64,000 bases of DNA, taken from assembly GCF_028769735.1 (NCBI RefSeq), contig NC_088177.1, positions 20,032,599-20,096,598 on the forward strand, read 5' to 3'. Within the stretch, counting starts at the first letter, position 1; each line of letters opens with the position of its first letter. Shown here in pieces: positions 41,567 to 55,000 of this stretch. Position numbers and translations under genes: made by a program. Below the pieces are notes generated by a model. The model saw only the letters and a program-made list of their open reading frames with translations, searched no databases and was not told where the DNA came from. This DNA comes from Zonotrichia leucophrys gambelii. Lineage: Eukaryota; Chordata; Aves; Passeriformes; Passerellidae.

Positions 41567-41645
41567 CTTCTCTTCTCTTCTCTTCTCTTCTCTTCTCTTC
41601 TCTTCTCTTCTCTTCTCTTCTCTTCTCTTCTCTTCTCTTCTCTTT
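41567..41645. repeat. (TTCTC)n pentanucleotide microsatellite
   Basis: About fifteen perfect tandem copies of TCTTC without interruption, ending in a T-run. The repetitive ORFs across it are artefacts of the repeat. The unbroken array suggests a length-polymorphic locus. Confidence 0.97.
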
Positions 41646-41694
41646 TTTCAAAGAAGGGAGCCTATTTGTCTTTGAAATACAAGTAGCAAATTAA

Positions 41695-41756
41695 ATATCC
41701 TTTACATAAAAGGCTAAATCCAATCTCATGGATTTAGCCTTTTTTGTAAAGGATAT
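41695..41756. repeat. 28-bp inverted repeat with 6-nt loop (miRNA-precursor-like hairpin)
   Basis: The left arm ATATCCTTTACATAAAAGGC + TAAATCCA (41695-41722) pairs with the right arm at 41729-41756. There is a single mismatch and the loop is ATCTCA. It lies 49 bases after the pentanucleotide array. Confidence 0.93.
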
Positions 41757-44700
41757 GGGCTTCTAATTAATGTAAATTCCATATTGAAGTTCTTGCTAAG
41801 TGCTGAATTTGGGTCATATAGTCTTCTTTAAAAATAGATTGCAAAGTGAGGAGGATTTGAAATTAACCTTTATGTGTCTTGATAGAGCTTAAGAATCAGA
41901 ACTAGAATGGACAGATAAATATTGGGGGTGTTAGCTGAGTCTTTGCTTAGATTGGTATCCTATGCCTCATCCCCAGAGCCCACTAAAGATTGATTAGAAA
42001 TGATGTTATGTTTGCTTTTATGGAAGGCCAGGAAAGAGAGAAGGTTGACTTATACACTGAAATTGAATCCTTTTCAGTTTCCCTGTCCCCATTTTGTTTA
42101 AGACCAGTTGTGTCTCAGTGATCACAGTAGCCAAGAGCAATAGAATAGTGAGGGACAGGAACCGGTGATTGTTTCCTTCATGCAAATATGCTTGCTTTTT
42201 GCACTGTTATTTGTCATAATAGTCTTCAGCAACTTGGCTGTGAGTTGTTAATAGCTGACTGCAGAACATGAAACAGAAGCACCTCTTGGGTTGGGAGTTT
42301 TGCCCATTGTAGCCTCCTAATGTAATCCTATTTGAACCGTGGATTTGGGGATTTGTGCATTTTAATGCAAAGACACAATATATAAAAGGTGGAAACTGAG
42401 TCTTTGCACTTTACATGGAAAATAAGATCTCTGTTGTAAGCACAGTTGTAAACAATTATGCTGGGACTTGCACGCCGAGTGGGTAGAGCAGCCCCAATCC
42501 CCAAGGGGTGTGGTTAAAGCTCACCCCTGTGCTTTGGGTTTCTTTGAACCCACACTGGCTAGGCTTTGGGCAGATTTTGAGACATCTGACTCAATCCAAG
42601 GTGCAGTAAATTCTGGCTTCACTCCTCAGACCTGTCTACAGAGGTAACTCGGTAGTTCCAGGTAATTTATGTGAGGTGAAAAAGAGCCAATTGGTTAATC
42701 CATACAACCAGTCCTGAAGATATGAAAATATTTTGTGAAATACGTGGTGAAACAACTGTGGTTTGCATAGCCTTATTTTTGTGTCTCTAATCTCTGAAAT
42801 AATTTTTCCAAACACTGACATTCCTTTCCATGGGAGGAGACAGCACTTTTGCTAAAATGGAAAAATACTGTTGTTGAGTTGGCTGGTTAGCTATCCAATT
42901 AATATAGTCTTTAGCATTCAATGACATATATCAGAAGTTTGGTTGTCAAGACACACTCTGAAAATCCCATGGATTTCAAGTGTTATCTGAGTGGCACATA
43001 CAATTTCTTATATTATTGTCTTATGAATTTATAACTTGAATACCTGTGGTCTGAAAGTTATGTAGAAAATAATTCCTACTTACTTGTAGAAAATGAGAAA
43101 AAATGCACATATAAAAGCAAAATCTATGGAGGAAAAAGGCTATTTCTAATGGTATTTTTTCCCAGGTATCATATAAAAATACATTATATAATAATACTTT
43201 ACATACAATATATAATAACATAAAATACATACATCACATAAATATATACTATAATTAATTAGTCTCTAATATTCATTATTTCATAGAATGTAACCTCTGC
43301 TGACTGTGTTTGCAGGAGTTACATGAAGTGCTGCAGCTTGAACTGGTATGTACATACATTCATGTATATATGGATAGCAATACATGCTTGTGTGTTTTGA
43401 CCTGATTAAAGTAATGAGGAAAGATTTTTCCTTCTGCAGAATTATTGAATTTCTTCCATGTGTTATACATGAAAATCTTTCAGATTGTTAATGTCAGCAT
43501 AGACAGAGCTGCAGACCTGCCTAAATGAGCCAAACCTTCCTTCATCGTGTGGTTTGTTCAAATGTGTCGCTGGAGAATTTTGTCTCAGTTGCTGACTCTG
43601 GTATATAGTGGCTAGTTAAGCCACAAGTAAACATTACAGCTCTACCTAAAGGATAGGCATGAATAGCCATTAGTTTCACAGGAAGGAAGGAAATTACCCC
43701 TTTCCTGATTGTCAGGTAGTTAAACGTGGTCTTTCCAGAGTGGATTTTAGTCCATGAGGTATTCAGACAGTGAGGACAAAGGAACAGTGAAGAATTACTT
43801 TTCTAAAAAAAGAAAAAAGACGTAGCTGTAAACAACAGTAAGTAGTTGCTTTCTTGTGTCGTTCAGCTTAAATTAACCCTGAGAAAAACTAAATATCTTT
43901 TGTTTGAACTAATTTGCAAATTCGTGGTTTGTATAATTTAACTGAATTAAGGAACATTGCTGGGATGCTGATTAGTGCTGAGATTATGTGCACACACTAA
44001 TAGGTAACTTGATAAAATCCGGTGGTCCCAGGAGTGGGGATAATTGTCAGAACTATCAGGCAGTTGTTGGCAGTCCAGATAAATTAAAAGTTACTTTTTT
44101 TTTTTTTTTTATTGCTTTGTAATTTGTACTTTGGTCAATACCAGTAAAGCATTTCTGGATGTTTGTCCTCTGTATATTTTTTTCCATACATCCTGTGCTT
44201 CTGTTTAGTTTCAGAGGGTTAAGAAAGCCTCCAAAGATTCAGAAGTGCTTTTAAAATTAACTAGCTTTTCACTAGACCCAGTTTATTCACGGCTGGATGT
44301 AAATCCTCTTCTTTGTTCTTTTTCCATAAGGTAGAAAGTAGTATTTCCCTGCTCTGCATGGTCCAGGTGCACTGTATACTCATGAATGCACATCCCTCTT
44401 CAGAGCTGTCTAGCATATTGGCTTTGATAACTTATCCCATTGAAAATGCACAAATAACACTGCAAAATACAAATATAACTTCCAAATAGAAAAGAAGACA
44501 TGAAAGTAAACAAGGTATTCTTTTTTATTCCCTAATTTTCTTCCAAGCATGTAATTTTCACAAAATTATCTGCAAAGATCACAATCAAATGATGTCAGTG
44601 GTTAATGGGCTGCAAAAAAAAAGTATATTAAAAAGTCATGTAATTTGTGACTCACCATTCCAGTTTCACTGTGTCTGAGCATAGAAAGAACTAAAACACT

Positions 44701-47700
44701 GAAAGATTTAGAGCCTAAGCTTACATTCTTTAGAGGTTTAAGATTTCCACTGTGGTTAATCAAAACTATATATGACTAAAATGCTGCAGTTAGATCTAAA
44801 CAGAAAACAAGCAGAACTAAACCCTTTCAGACTGAATGCAATTTTGTCTGTAAAAATCTGGTTTCTTTTTTTTTTTTTTTGTCTCCCAGGTATGTTACTA
44901 TGTTGGTTATAGTGTGCAAGTTGGGTAATTTCTCATCAAAGTAAAAGTCCCTTTCCATGGAAAAAGGGAAAATGTCAGTAGGACAGAGAGGTAGTAATCT
45001 GCTATTCTTGGAAAAAACCCTAATTTCCTGTGAAATTAGGAATTCATTCATCCATTGATTCTAACTTCCTCTGCAAAGTGACCTCTGGGCCCTTAGCGTT
45101 TGGTATTTTCTATTTGGTGCAGTGGTAAGGAAGGGTGAGGAAAATTGCTACATGGGCTTTAATCCTCCCTTGGTTCTGAAGGATGGAAGAGCTGAGGTAT
45201 CAACACCAGTATATGTTTCAGTAGTCACAAACTTGTTTTTAATTTATGGTGAAGGGAACAATGCCTTAAGGACCTCACTACCCCAAACTGCAAGAATCTT
45301 TTGCACTCTCCAGAACGCTCCCTTCACCAAGAAGGTGAAGAGCATTTGGCAAATTGTGACTGTTTGCTGGGAGTTTTATCTTTTTTGTGGGTCGTGTCTG
45401 GGGGTTATCTACTTCTTAATTTCCTCTTTTGTCCTGCTGAAATAGTACTGAGGAAACCTTTGAATTGACTGCCTTACAATAATTAGATTTGGCACAACAC
45501 CTAGAGAGACACAGACTCATGTGCCATTATGAGAAAAAACCCCCAGCATATCTGCTGTTAAAAGGTGCTTCTATTTACCCTATCCCAGCATTTACGAGAG
45601 AAGATAATTACTGTTAAAAGAGATTTTATTAGTGAAGATTCACCAATCAGTAACTAGAGAAAACAGGAAATCTTTAAAATACAAGAAATAAGTGTGCTTT
45701 CCTCAGGCAACCCCCTCTGTTTGTCCCCATATATTCCCAGGAGTCCTGCTCCCCTGTCCTTTCCTTATGGTGCAGGGGCTCTGTGCATAATCCCCATCCT
45801 CCTTCCATGGAATCAGAGGCTTTCCCTCTCATGTACAATGTACATGTAAAACTTTAATATACACATATAACTTTCAGTGTTTAAAGTTATAATGGCAAAA
45901 CAGGAAGAGCTGTCATGGAGGAAAGACAAAGAACACTAGTTTTGCTAGAAGGAGTTTTTGGTTGCTGTTAAAACAATCTGTGGTCTGTGAACCTAAAGAG
46001 AGTTGCTTAAGAGCTGATAGCCTTGTTAACCAGATGCTGAAATCCCAGTTTAGCTGATTTCACTAAGCACTTCACTCTTCTGTGTTGTTGTTTTTTATGC
46101 TTGGTTGGCTTGTTGGAGATTTTTCTTTCTAATTTTTCACTGGAATCAGTAGATTTGATATCTGGGAAATTTGGCCTTTACTAGATTCAATCAGTGTTGA
46201 ACGTGTTACATGTTTTGCATTAGTGACAGCAGAGTACCACTATTAAATTCTTGTTTCCACTGGCAGGGTAGACTGGCTTAGCTGATTTCAAATAGTATGA
46301 TTAGTGTGGTACCATCAGAGTCAGGTAAGCTGTGGTAGGTAGATACCAGGGGAATAATATTTCCATTTTACAGACTGAGAAATTGAGCAACATGGAGATC
46401 ATGAGGCCTGGTCATAAAACCTCATCAGGCTCTTTACAGAACTGGGAGTCAGGCCCAGTCACCTAAAATCCAGTTCAAATTCCTGGCCAGTGTTACACTA
46501 TCTGACAGAGAGAGTCACTAATTAGTGTTTTGAAGGTCTTACTTCTCTCTTACATACAAAAGGAGGTTAATCTACAAATTCGAAATACCAAATGAATGTA
46601 TCACACTGTACAGCTACAAAATGATGCTTTCAGTGTGACTTTTTAAACATCTTTCAGCTCATTCAACATTATTTTCTATAAACCAGAGTGCTTACAAAGA
46701 AATACTGTTCAACCTCTCCTCTGCAGAACAAAAAGCAGCCCACAACTGCAAGGTCTCTTTCCATTCATCAGCCACCACATCTGTTGCTTGCTTGGACACT
46801 GACCAAAATGATTCATTCAAATGTCTAACATTTATTTTTGGTGAAATACTGGGATTATACAGCGTGGCAATATTTCAAAAATGGGTCTAGAAAACCAAGG
46901 GAAGTTGGAAACAACTTCCTCAGCTGAAAACAAACACGGCGTTATATCATTCTGCAGCTTTATTAGAGGGAAGGCAGTGGCCAAGTGAAGCAGCTGGAAT
47001 CACACTGAAGTGACTGTGAACTCTGCAGATCATTTCATTCTTCCTTCTGCTACGGAGCTCAGATCCCTGATTTACAGTGCATTTTGTTTCAAAGAACTGA
47101 GCAAGGTAGGTCAAACTCTCTAAAATTTAAGATCTTTCTCTCCCTTTCCTTCTAAATAGTGAGTCTCTACCGCTGCAGCAACACTTACAGGCAAATGTTG
47201 TAAGGTGGGATAGCATATACTGGCTAAAAGAGCTCCTTGGAAAAAAGAATGTCATACTCATTTACTTCAAAGGTTACTTTGAACCACCCAGCACCAAGAA
47301 AAGGTATGAAAATGTGTGTGAATTTAATTTTTAATTTCTTTTGAATATGTTAATACACACTCCAAGAAGTTTTACCCTGACAGAAAATGATAAGTGACCC
47401 TGACTTAAATCTCTCTCTCCCTTCTGTGTTCCCTAGTGTGTTTGGTTTAATTTTTTTATTTGCTCAGGGATAGTGTGTCTTCTGTAGCTACAGCAATTTC
47501 CAGTATAATTAGTTAAAAATACATCAGTTCTGATCTGAACAGATTCTAGAACAGAAACTGGAAATCATTTCAACTTGAATAGGAGATTAACAGAATACTT
47601 CTGAAGAATTACAGTTCTGCAGAATTGAATAAGGTTTCTCTGATCTCAGCTGGAAAGTGTGTGTGTTTTCCCTACCATTGTGGAACAAGGTAGGACATGG

Positions 47701-50700
47701 ATCTAGCTTTCAGTAAGTGTATTGGAAGTGACAATAGGATTTGAAGCCTTCTATGCTACCACACAATGAGACAGGAATAGGTTCCACCTGCTCTTCACAT
47801 TTAGTGATAACAGTGTCATTGTCAACAATATCCCAGACGTGGTTTTGTCGACTTAGAAAACATGTATACATTGAACATTGTCTGTGAATTAAAGCACATT
47901 TGATTTCTAGCTGAATGAAATTGTATCACTGAATAACATAAAATGCTTATTAATTCATAGCTAAGGAGAAGAGAGTGACTAGGCTATGTCAAGGTAAAGT
48001 AGTTTGGCAGAGCAGATTTTTAGATTAATTTAGGATTAATTAATCCAGATTTCAGGATTAATTTACTTATGATAGGTTAGCTTACTTTCACAATCATAAT
48101 GGTATTGTTCTGCCTCAGAACTGGGAAATGCAAGTATTTTGATAACCCAATTTAATTTTGTTTGATGTCACTGTAACTTCCGGCCAAATTTAAAGCATTA
48201 TCAGCAATTTATGCCAGGCAGACAGGATAGAGGTTCTGTCAACTTTACTTCAATCCTAGGGATTTTTTATGTGCCATAAGTGAGTCCACTTCTCTTGAAC
48301 TGAGAATCTCTTTGATTGTGGCACAGTGGAAGTTATTTGACTCTGGAGAATGAATTATGGTTTGGATTCTCTAATTGCCTTTGTGGAAAAGTCAGAGAAG
48401 CTCTGTCTAAGGTTTCCTAGGCAGGATCTGATTACAGATTTTTACTGCATGGGTGAGGGCAGAGGAAAAGTGTTGATCAAAATAATGCAATTTCTATGTC
48501 CTGTGCATTATACATTCTTTCTTTTAATTTTAGGAATTTCTTTTTCTGCTGACAACCAAATGAGCAACTTCTGAAATGCTTCCATTGTTGTTCATTTCTG
48601 ATAGACTGATTTAAGAGCAAAACTTAGATCGGTTTCCTAATAAAGCCAGGTGCCTTAAAGAGTTTTCTTCTCTTTGTATTTTTTAACAGACACTTGAAGT
48701 TTTTGATCTGTTATTCAGTATTAATTTTGTATAATAACTCTGCTATTCCAAGCACTAAGCAGCAGCTAGGTTTCCAGGGGATTGTAATCTATTGAATGGT
48801 CTTATTATTTGCTTATTTATTTATTTTGTCTTATGGAATGTGCCAGCGGTTCAGCTGTCTCTCTTACTGTGGTGGCTGCTTGTCTGGCTAATTTGCACTC
48901 ATTATTTCTGATAATGGTTTAATTTGTGTTCATTCAGTCTGAAGCTAGCAGTTTCCCCACAGTGCTGGGCTCTGTTGTGGCTGGCTTTGCTCAAGAGAGC
49001 TGCCTGTGAGGAGCAGTTCCTTGTGGTCCCTGAGCAGAAGAAAGGGGTGGCTGTGACTGGGGCCGGCAGTGTCCAAGAGACATTGCTTCTACAGGAGAGA
49101 TGTCATTATGTGGTCATGAGCTCTCTCACAATTGCTTTTGCTTTTACAGTGTGCTTGGGCCTCCTAGACAAGAAGAAAAAGTTATGTGTCCTTCCTCAAA
49201 GGTAGCATATAGTACTTCCAGGGGAGCTCAGCTACTTCTGTACTCTGTATCTTCAGTATGTCCAGGGGTTGAGGGCCCTAAAGCAGGAGCAAAAATCCAC
49301 AAATTAGCCCATGGCTGCTTTTTCCCAAGAGGAATTCTGCTGGCTTGTTGCTCCTACTTCTCTTCCCCTACCCAGGCTCTCTTGTCCCTTTTTGATACTT
49401 CTTGAAGGACATATTTCAAGAATCAAAAGGCACAAGTGTGAAGAACCAGCATATTTTCCCTCTATCCACTGAAGATATTTGCCTCTTTATTCTTTTGGCA
49501 AGTTATTCTGCTCCCAACTTTACCTTCAAATTTACTGTTTGGCTTTGGGCAAGATATGCCTCTTCCTTTCCCTACTCTTGTATGCGTTTATTCTGTTTAA
49601 TTATAAACAAAGCAGGAATTGTCTTTCATTACATGCTGTAGTGCCTGGATCCTGTGAGGCTTTGATCTCAAGGTCTAGGGCCTTTGGGTACTTTCCCAAC
49701 ATAAAATACCCGCTTCTTCCAGCAACTGTGAGCCTGGCACACAAATTTCCTTCCCTTCTGAGGCCTTCTAGAGGAGACAGAGAAAGTGATGTGTAGCGAG
49801 TCCTGTACAGTCAATGTACTGCCACTTTCTACACTCCCATCTCTTCTTTCTAGTGGTGCCCTTTTAATGTGTTTCAGCCCCACATCACCTTGATATTTTG
49901 GCTATGTTAAGAACCATTGCCCGTTTAAGAAACCTGAGTAGTGTTAACTGAGGGTGTTGTACCATATCTGGCAGAGTCAAGTGAGAAGTGATTTGTAAAG
50001 GTAATATGGGAAGCCTGTAAAACCAGTATTTCCAAGCTTCTCATTTAACACCTTAATCATAGGGGCTATCTATTCCTATCAGTGCTGGGGAGTGTTCCCA
50101 ATACCATGTTAGGGAAATGGATAAATGTCCAGTCCTCCTGAAACTGTGTTTAACAATTTGAATTTTTCAGTTTTGCAGGAATAAAGCCAGTACTTACTAT
50201 AGACTTGATCTTGAAGTAAAAAAATACTTGCCTTTGTATGAGTAGGAAAATTAGAATAACACTGATACAAGAGTAGACATCCTTAATCTACTGTACACAG
50301 TGATCCCAGTGTATTAACTGTGAGGACATAATAAAGTATGTTATCATGTTATCCAAAACATTCCAGCTGATATGTACTAGGAGTATTTTGGAATTGGATG
50401 TTCTGATACACCCATGCAAGAGTATGTGTCAAGAGTAATATAAGCATAGCAATATTACATTTATGCCAGAAGAAACTGCTGAGTTATATAAAGGAGGGGT
50501 AGAATAAACCTAGGAAAACAGAGATCAATTTAGAGGGCAGTACACAACTAAGCATACTGCAATAAGTGACTAGGAAATTAATCTGTGAAATTGAATAGGA
50601 TGTAAGAAGGCCTATTAGAGGTATGAGTTGTGGTTCTCTGGGGTTATTTCTTAACTCTTCTTTTTAAAAGGACTGTAAATATAGCAGATTGTAACCTATT

Positions 50701-51440
50701 TTTTATCTGTTGTTCAATAGATATTTTGTATCTTGCTGGAGAAAGTGTTACTTGGGATTATTTCTGTAATGACCTGTTGTTACCCTGCAGTGCCTTTTGA
50801 ATGGCAGTTGTCTAACATTTGTTTAATTGTCTTTAATTAGTCTGCCGAGTCAATTGCAGAAAAAAAATCCCTGCATTTACTCTGTATCCTCTACTCTCAC
50901 TTTATTAGTTTTTGGTTGGAGGGAGTTGTGGTTAAAGCATGTGTTTGTTCAAAGAGTACAAGCATTTAAAAAACATGCTCGGAGCTGCATGATCATGTAA
51001 TGATCACATGAATGCTAGTCAAAATATTCTTTCATCACAAATACGTGAAACATTTGCAAAGTAAAAATTCCAAGTAATTTTTGCATGAAAACCTTAAAAA
51101 GCCATAATTAATTAGAAATGCAAGCATTCATTATCCCATCAGTCCAGTTACTGCGAAGCTGAAGCACTTAAATTTTTTAAATCAGATATCTCTGTTGCTC
51201 TAGGAATGTAGTTATTATGGTGGCTTTTAGCCAAAGAAAATCCTGCTGGCACTTGAGGAGGACTAGAAAAGACGTGAAGCTTCCATGGAACAGCACTTGA
51301 TCAGTGTGTTAGCTCTCAGCCAGCAGGATTCCTGGTGTGCCTGCTGGCTCTGAGGTGTGTCCTGGCACTGCTGAAACACAGCACTCTGGGGCATGGCAAG
51401 CAAAGGGGGCAAAGCCAGGCTGCTTTTCTCTTCCCTGCAG

Positions 51441-51474
51441 AGAAAACAGACCAGGAGCAGTAAGGGCTGCCCAG
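51441..51474 (+). other. Candidate non-coding 5' exon (CMKLR2?)
   Basis: A long pyrimidine tract ending TTCCCTGCAG is followed 34 bases later by CCCAG|GTAAGT, both near-consensus and on the same strand as CMKLR2. There is no conserved coding content. Assignment to the CMKLR2 leader is inferred from position and strand only. Confidence 0.3.
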
Positions 51475-52026
51475 GTAAGTGCTGCCTTCCTCCACCACAC
51501 TGAGCATGATGGCACAAAGGGAGCCTCCCTTCAGGAAGGGAAAGGTCTCCCAGAGGTGAAGCTATGGTTTCTGCCCTTCACCATGAGAGAAGGGACAGTG
51601 CTGAGTTTGAGAAGGGAGGACAGGCTGTGGTTGAGCCACTAGGCAGGGACTCTAGATTTAGCACTTGGTTTGATCAGAGACTTCCTGTAGATCATTCTCA
51701 GCATTCTACAGTCAACCAGACTGATGATACTTCTCACTTGAACCTCATTTCAGTAAGGGTTATGAATATGAAGCATTATGACTGGTTATGTAAATACTTT
51801 GGCAGTGCTGACATATACAATACATCAGGCAATTTTTAAATCTCAAGTGTCACTGTTTAGCTAAATGTCTATATTTTTTGTAAGAATATTTGATTTTTTT
51901 TCTCAAAAAATGATGCTACTTTTAAGTGTTTCACAGATTTGACCAGTCATTTTCCTGACTCTGATGTACAAATTTGTGGTTATGTGATTTGCAGCAATTC
52001 CTTACTTTCCAAAGAAATAGTAAAAA

Positions 52027-52064
52027 TTATATTCTTACTTTTAGCTTATATTCTTACTTATAGC
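52027..52064. repeat. 19-bp tandem repeat, two copies
   Basis: TTATATTCTTACTTTTAGC is followed directly by the same unit with one substitution, then a partial third copy. Confidence 0.85.
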
Positions 52065-55000
52065 TTACTTTTGGAAGGGAATAAGAGCAGAAACAAGTGC
52101 TATCTATGGAGTTATCACGTGTCTTCCCCTTCACCAGTGCATACCCTGGGGACATCTGGGTTTCTTTGTCATTTTTGGGAATGGAAGACTTGGTGCTTGG
52201 GATCAGCTTGAAAATAAATCGGTTTTGATGAGATGCAGTTGCTGGTTGCAGACATTTGTCCGGTCTCGGACTGTGGAAATGGGACACTGCTCAATTGCAG
52301 CCGTTGTCTGGAAGATATTTTATATTCAGGCCAGAACTACTGTGATACTTTTCCTACTGCAGCAGGCTTATTTGGATATAAAGTTGGATTTTCCATTTTT
52401 TTGTTTAACATTTCTGTGTTAGCAAAACTGCCGGTCTGAAATTGTAGATTTGCCCAGTATTAACTGAGTCTGTGCTATCAGAGTTTGTTGATCCTGTAGC
52501 ACTCACTTTGTGTGAAGTGTTTTCAGGCTGTTATCTGGTCTAAGGACTTCAATCCCACAGATGAGGTGGTGTGTTATGACTAACAGGGTCGTGTTTGGCC
52601 TTGCTTGAAGAAAGTTGGTTTTGGCCTAAGTTCTAGGACATGTCTAGCTAGTACATTGCAAATACTTTTCTAACACTTCTTTTCTGAGAGACATAATGGA
52701 GAATGATTGTTATTTGCATTCCTTTCTTATCTGCGTGAACAAATACATCTATATTGTGGCTCAAAAACATTTCTAGTCACATGTTGTATCTGTTGTGACC
52801 CCTTATTGAATTCAGGATGACATATGAAGTAATTAGGGTACCATATATCTAATCACCATTAGAAGGATGGTCAAAAGACAATTGTGTGTATACGTGTCTG
52901 TGAAAGAGAAAACATAGACACAAGCCTTGGTTCTGCTTTTGTGTTTACCAGCTTAAAACACTCCTTTCCTAGTAGCTCTGTCTGCAGTGACAGTTTTAGG
53001 CTTAATCTGTAGTATAGCTCTGATTTAATTTTGTAGTATGAGTGTATCAGGCACTTCCTGCTATAGGAATGTTTCTGCATAAAGATAAGTGGTTATCTTG
53101 GCTTTGTCCTTTTGAGGGAGAAATGTGAATCTGTGACAGTCTGTAATTTCATTAGTATTCCTTGTGTGTTTTCAAATCTATCCTATGTCTTTGTAAAATG
53201 CTCGCCATAAATGCCTGTGTACCTCTAATGAATTTGCTCAGCCTTCTGAGTTTTGAACTTTACAGATAAACTACCAGGTGGATTTCATGTTTATGTTTTT
53301 GAAGCTAGATAAATTCAAAATTTGTCACCCCAAAAGTTTCAAGAAAAAATTATGAGGGATTGCAACTGAATTCAATACCTGGATAAACTTTCTGCCACAA
53401 TATGACAAGCAGTCCTGAGTGACCTTTTGTGAAACTAGTTGTTCTCCAGCTTTTGACTCTTGCAAATGACAGAAGTTGAAGTGATGCAATCAAATAAGCT
53501 TTCCTTTAGCCACAGATAATAGACATGGAATGTGATGTGCTCACAATTGTTCAAAAAGACATTGATAGGAGGGTTTGTGTAATATCTTCTCTCTATGAAC
53601 TGAACTGTTGAGACAGCCAACCCTCCAAACCATAATTTTCCTAGTAAGTCAGGACCCATTGCTGTGACCTCTGAAACCAATTTAGCTGGCCAAAGGCTCT
53701 AACACTGTTTGTCACACTGAAAAAATAGATTTCGGGATTACCACTCAAATATTTGTGTTACCTTTAACTAACAGAGACAATGAATAAACTCTTCCCTTTG
53801 ACCTTTCTGTGAAATTCAAAAGTGATGAGAACCAAATGTGAGAGAGAGAGAGGTTGTGTGGGCTGAGCTCGAATTTGTGGTAAAGACTGCCAGTGTAATT
53901 CAGTTAGGTCCTAACTTGTGTGGTGCCCAGGGAACTCTGAACCCCCAGGAGGACTTTGCTTCAAGTGAAGTGGATGGAAATTGCAACTTTTTTGTTTGTT
54001 TTCTTCTATTTTAGACTGAAAGCCCAATGTAATTTAATTCCAAAGCCGTTGCAGAGACCTCAGGGCTGAGGTGTGGAGGGGTCAAACGACTTTCCCTGGC
54101 CAAACAGGATGCTTGTGGCATTGCCATGAATAGGTTCCAAAGGACTGTCCCCTGTCATAACTCTATGGCCATTCTTAGTGTGACAAGAGCTGTTCTATTT
54201 TAGGCAGATCCAACCATTTGTTCAAGTTGTCATTATGGCTTAGCTATAATAGTGGCAGAGGACATGAACTCTAGGTACTTTTAGTAGAAAGCTGTGAATA
54301 TGACAACTGACATCCAAGTCTGTAATTCCTTGCTGAAATTCAGAGAAAGACTGTTCATGCAACACGTGATGAAGTCTCTTCCCAGCAGTTCTGTGGCTTT
54401 GTATTTTAGAAATATTTCCTGATGATCTGTATTTCTTGATAATTCTGCTTTCTGTCCTAAGTTCTAAAAGTGCCAAGAGCCATCCTGTTATATTCCTATA
54501 AAGTCATTTAGAAATTAACTTCTGTTCTACAGAAGAGGACAGGAAATGAAACTTCCTGGTAAACTATTTTCATAATTAAGCAACTGAATCAAGGAGGCTC
54601 AGTTTTCAGAGCTGCTTGTGGCTCAGCAAACAGGAATGGACTCGTCAAACAACTGCTAAGCGTACACTTTACACAGGGTGCTTACTATTTAAAATAAAGT
54701 TAAAAAAAAAGGAGAGGATGAAATCTAAACTTGGATATATGAATCCATATGCAATAGAACACTGTTCTGTAACCTGTGGCTGCTCCCAAGGCGTATTGGC
54801 AGGCCTCTAACCACACTTTCCTGTTTATTAAAAAATGTTTTCCATGCACTGGCTCCCCAGACTGGGGACACTGAGCCAGTGAACTGCACCAAGCCTCCCT
54901 TACCCTTACTAGCACTTGCCTTAAAGCCAAGCAGAAACTGCTCTCTGACAGTATTGTTTTCTCTACTGAGCCTCAGTTTGCAAACACATTCATGAGAATT

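Noticed and set aside
41458..41694. 78-codon ORF with repeated LFSSL units
   Set aside because: Translation of the (TTCTC)n microsatellite, not a protein repeat.
42480..42560. GC-richer patch with short inverted pair (AGGGGTG...CACCCCT) suspected as an RNA gene
   Set aside because: It does not fold as a tRNA and lacks A/B boxes. A 7-bp pair alone is not evidence.
45832..45849. Perfect short palindrome CATGTACAATGTACATG
   Set aside because: Too short to distinguish from chance in AT-rich DNA.
46900..47106. Possible leader exon ending GAGCAAG|GTAGGT
   Set aside because: Only a moderate donor, with no defined start or acceptor. Too weak to call.
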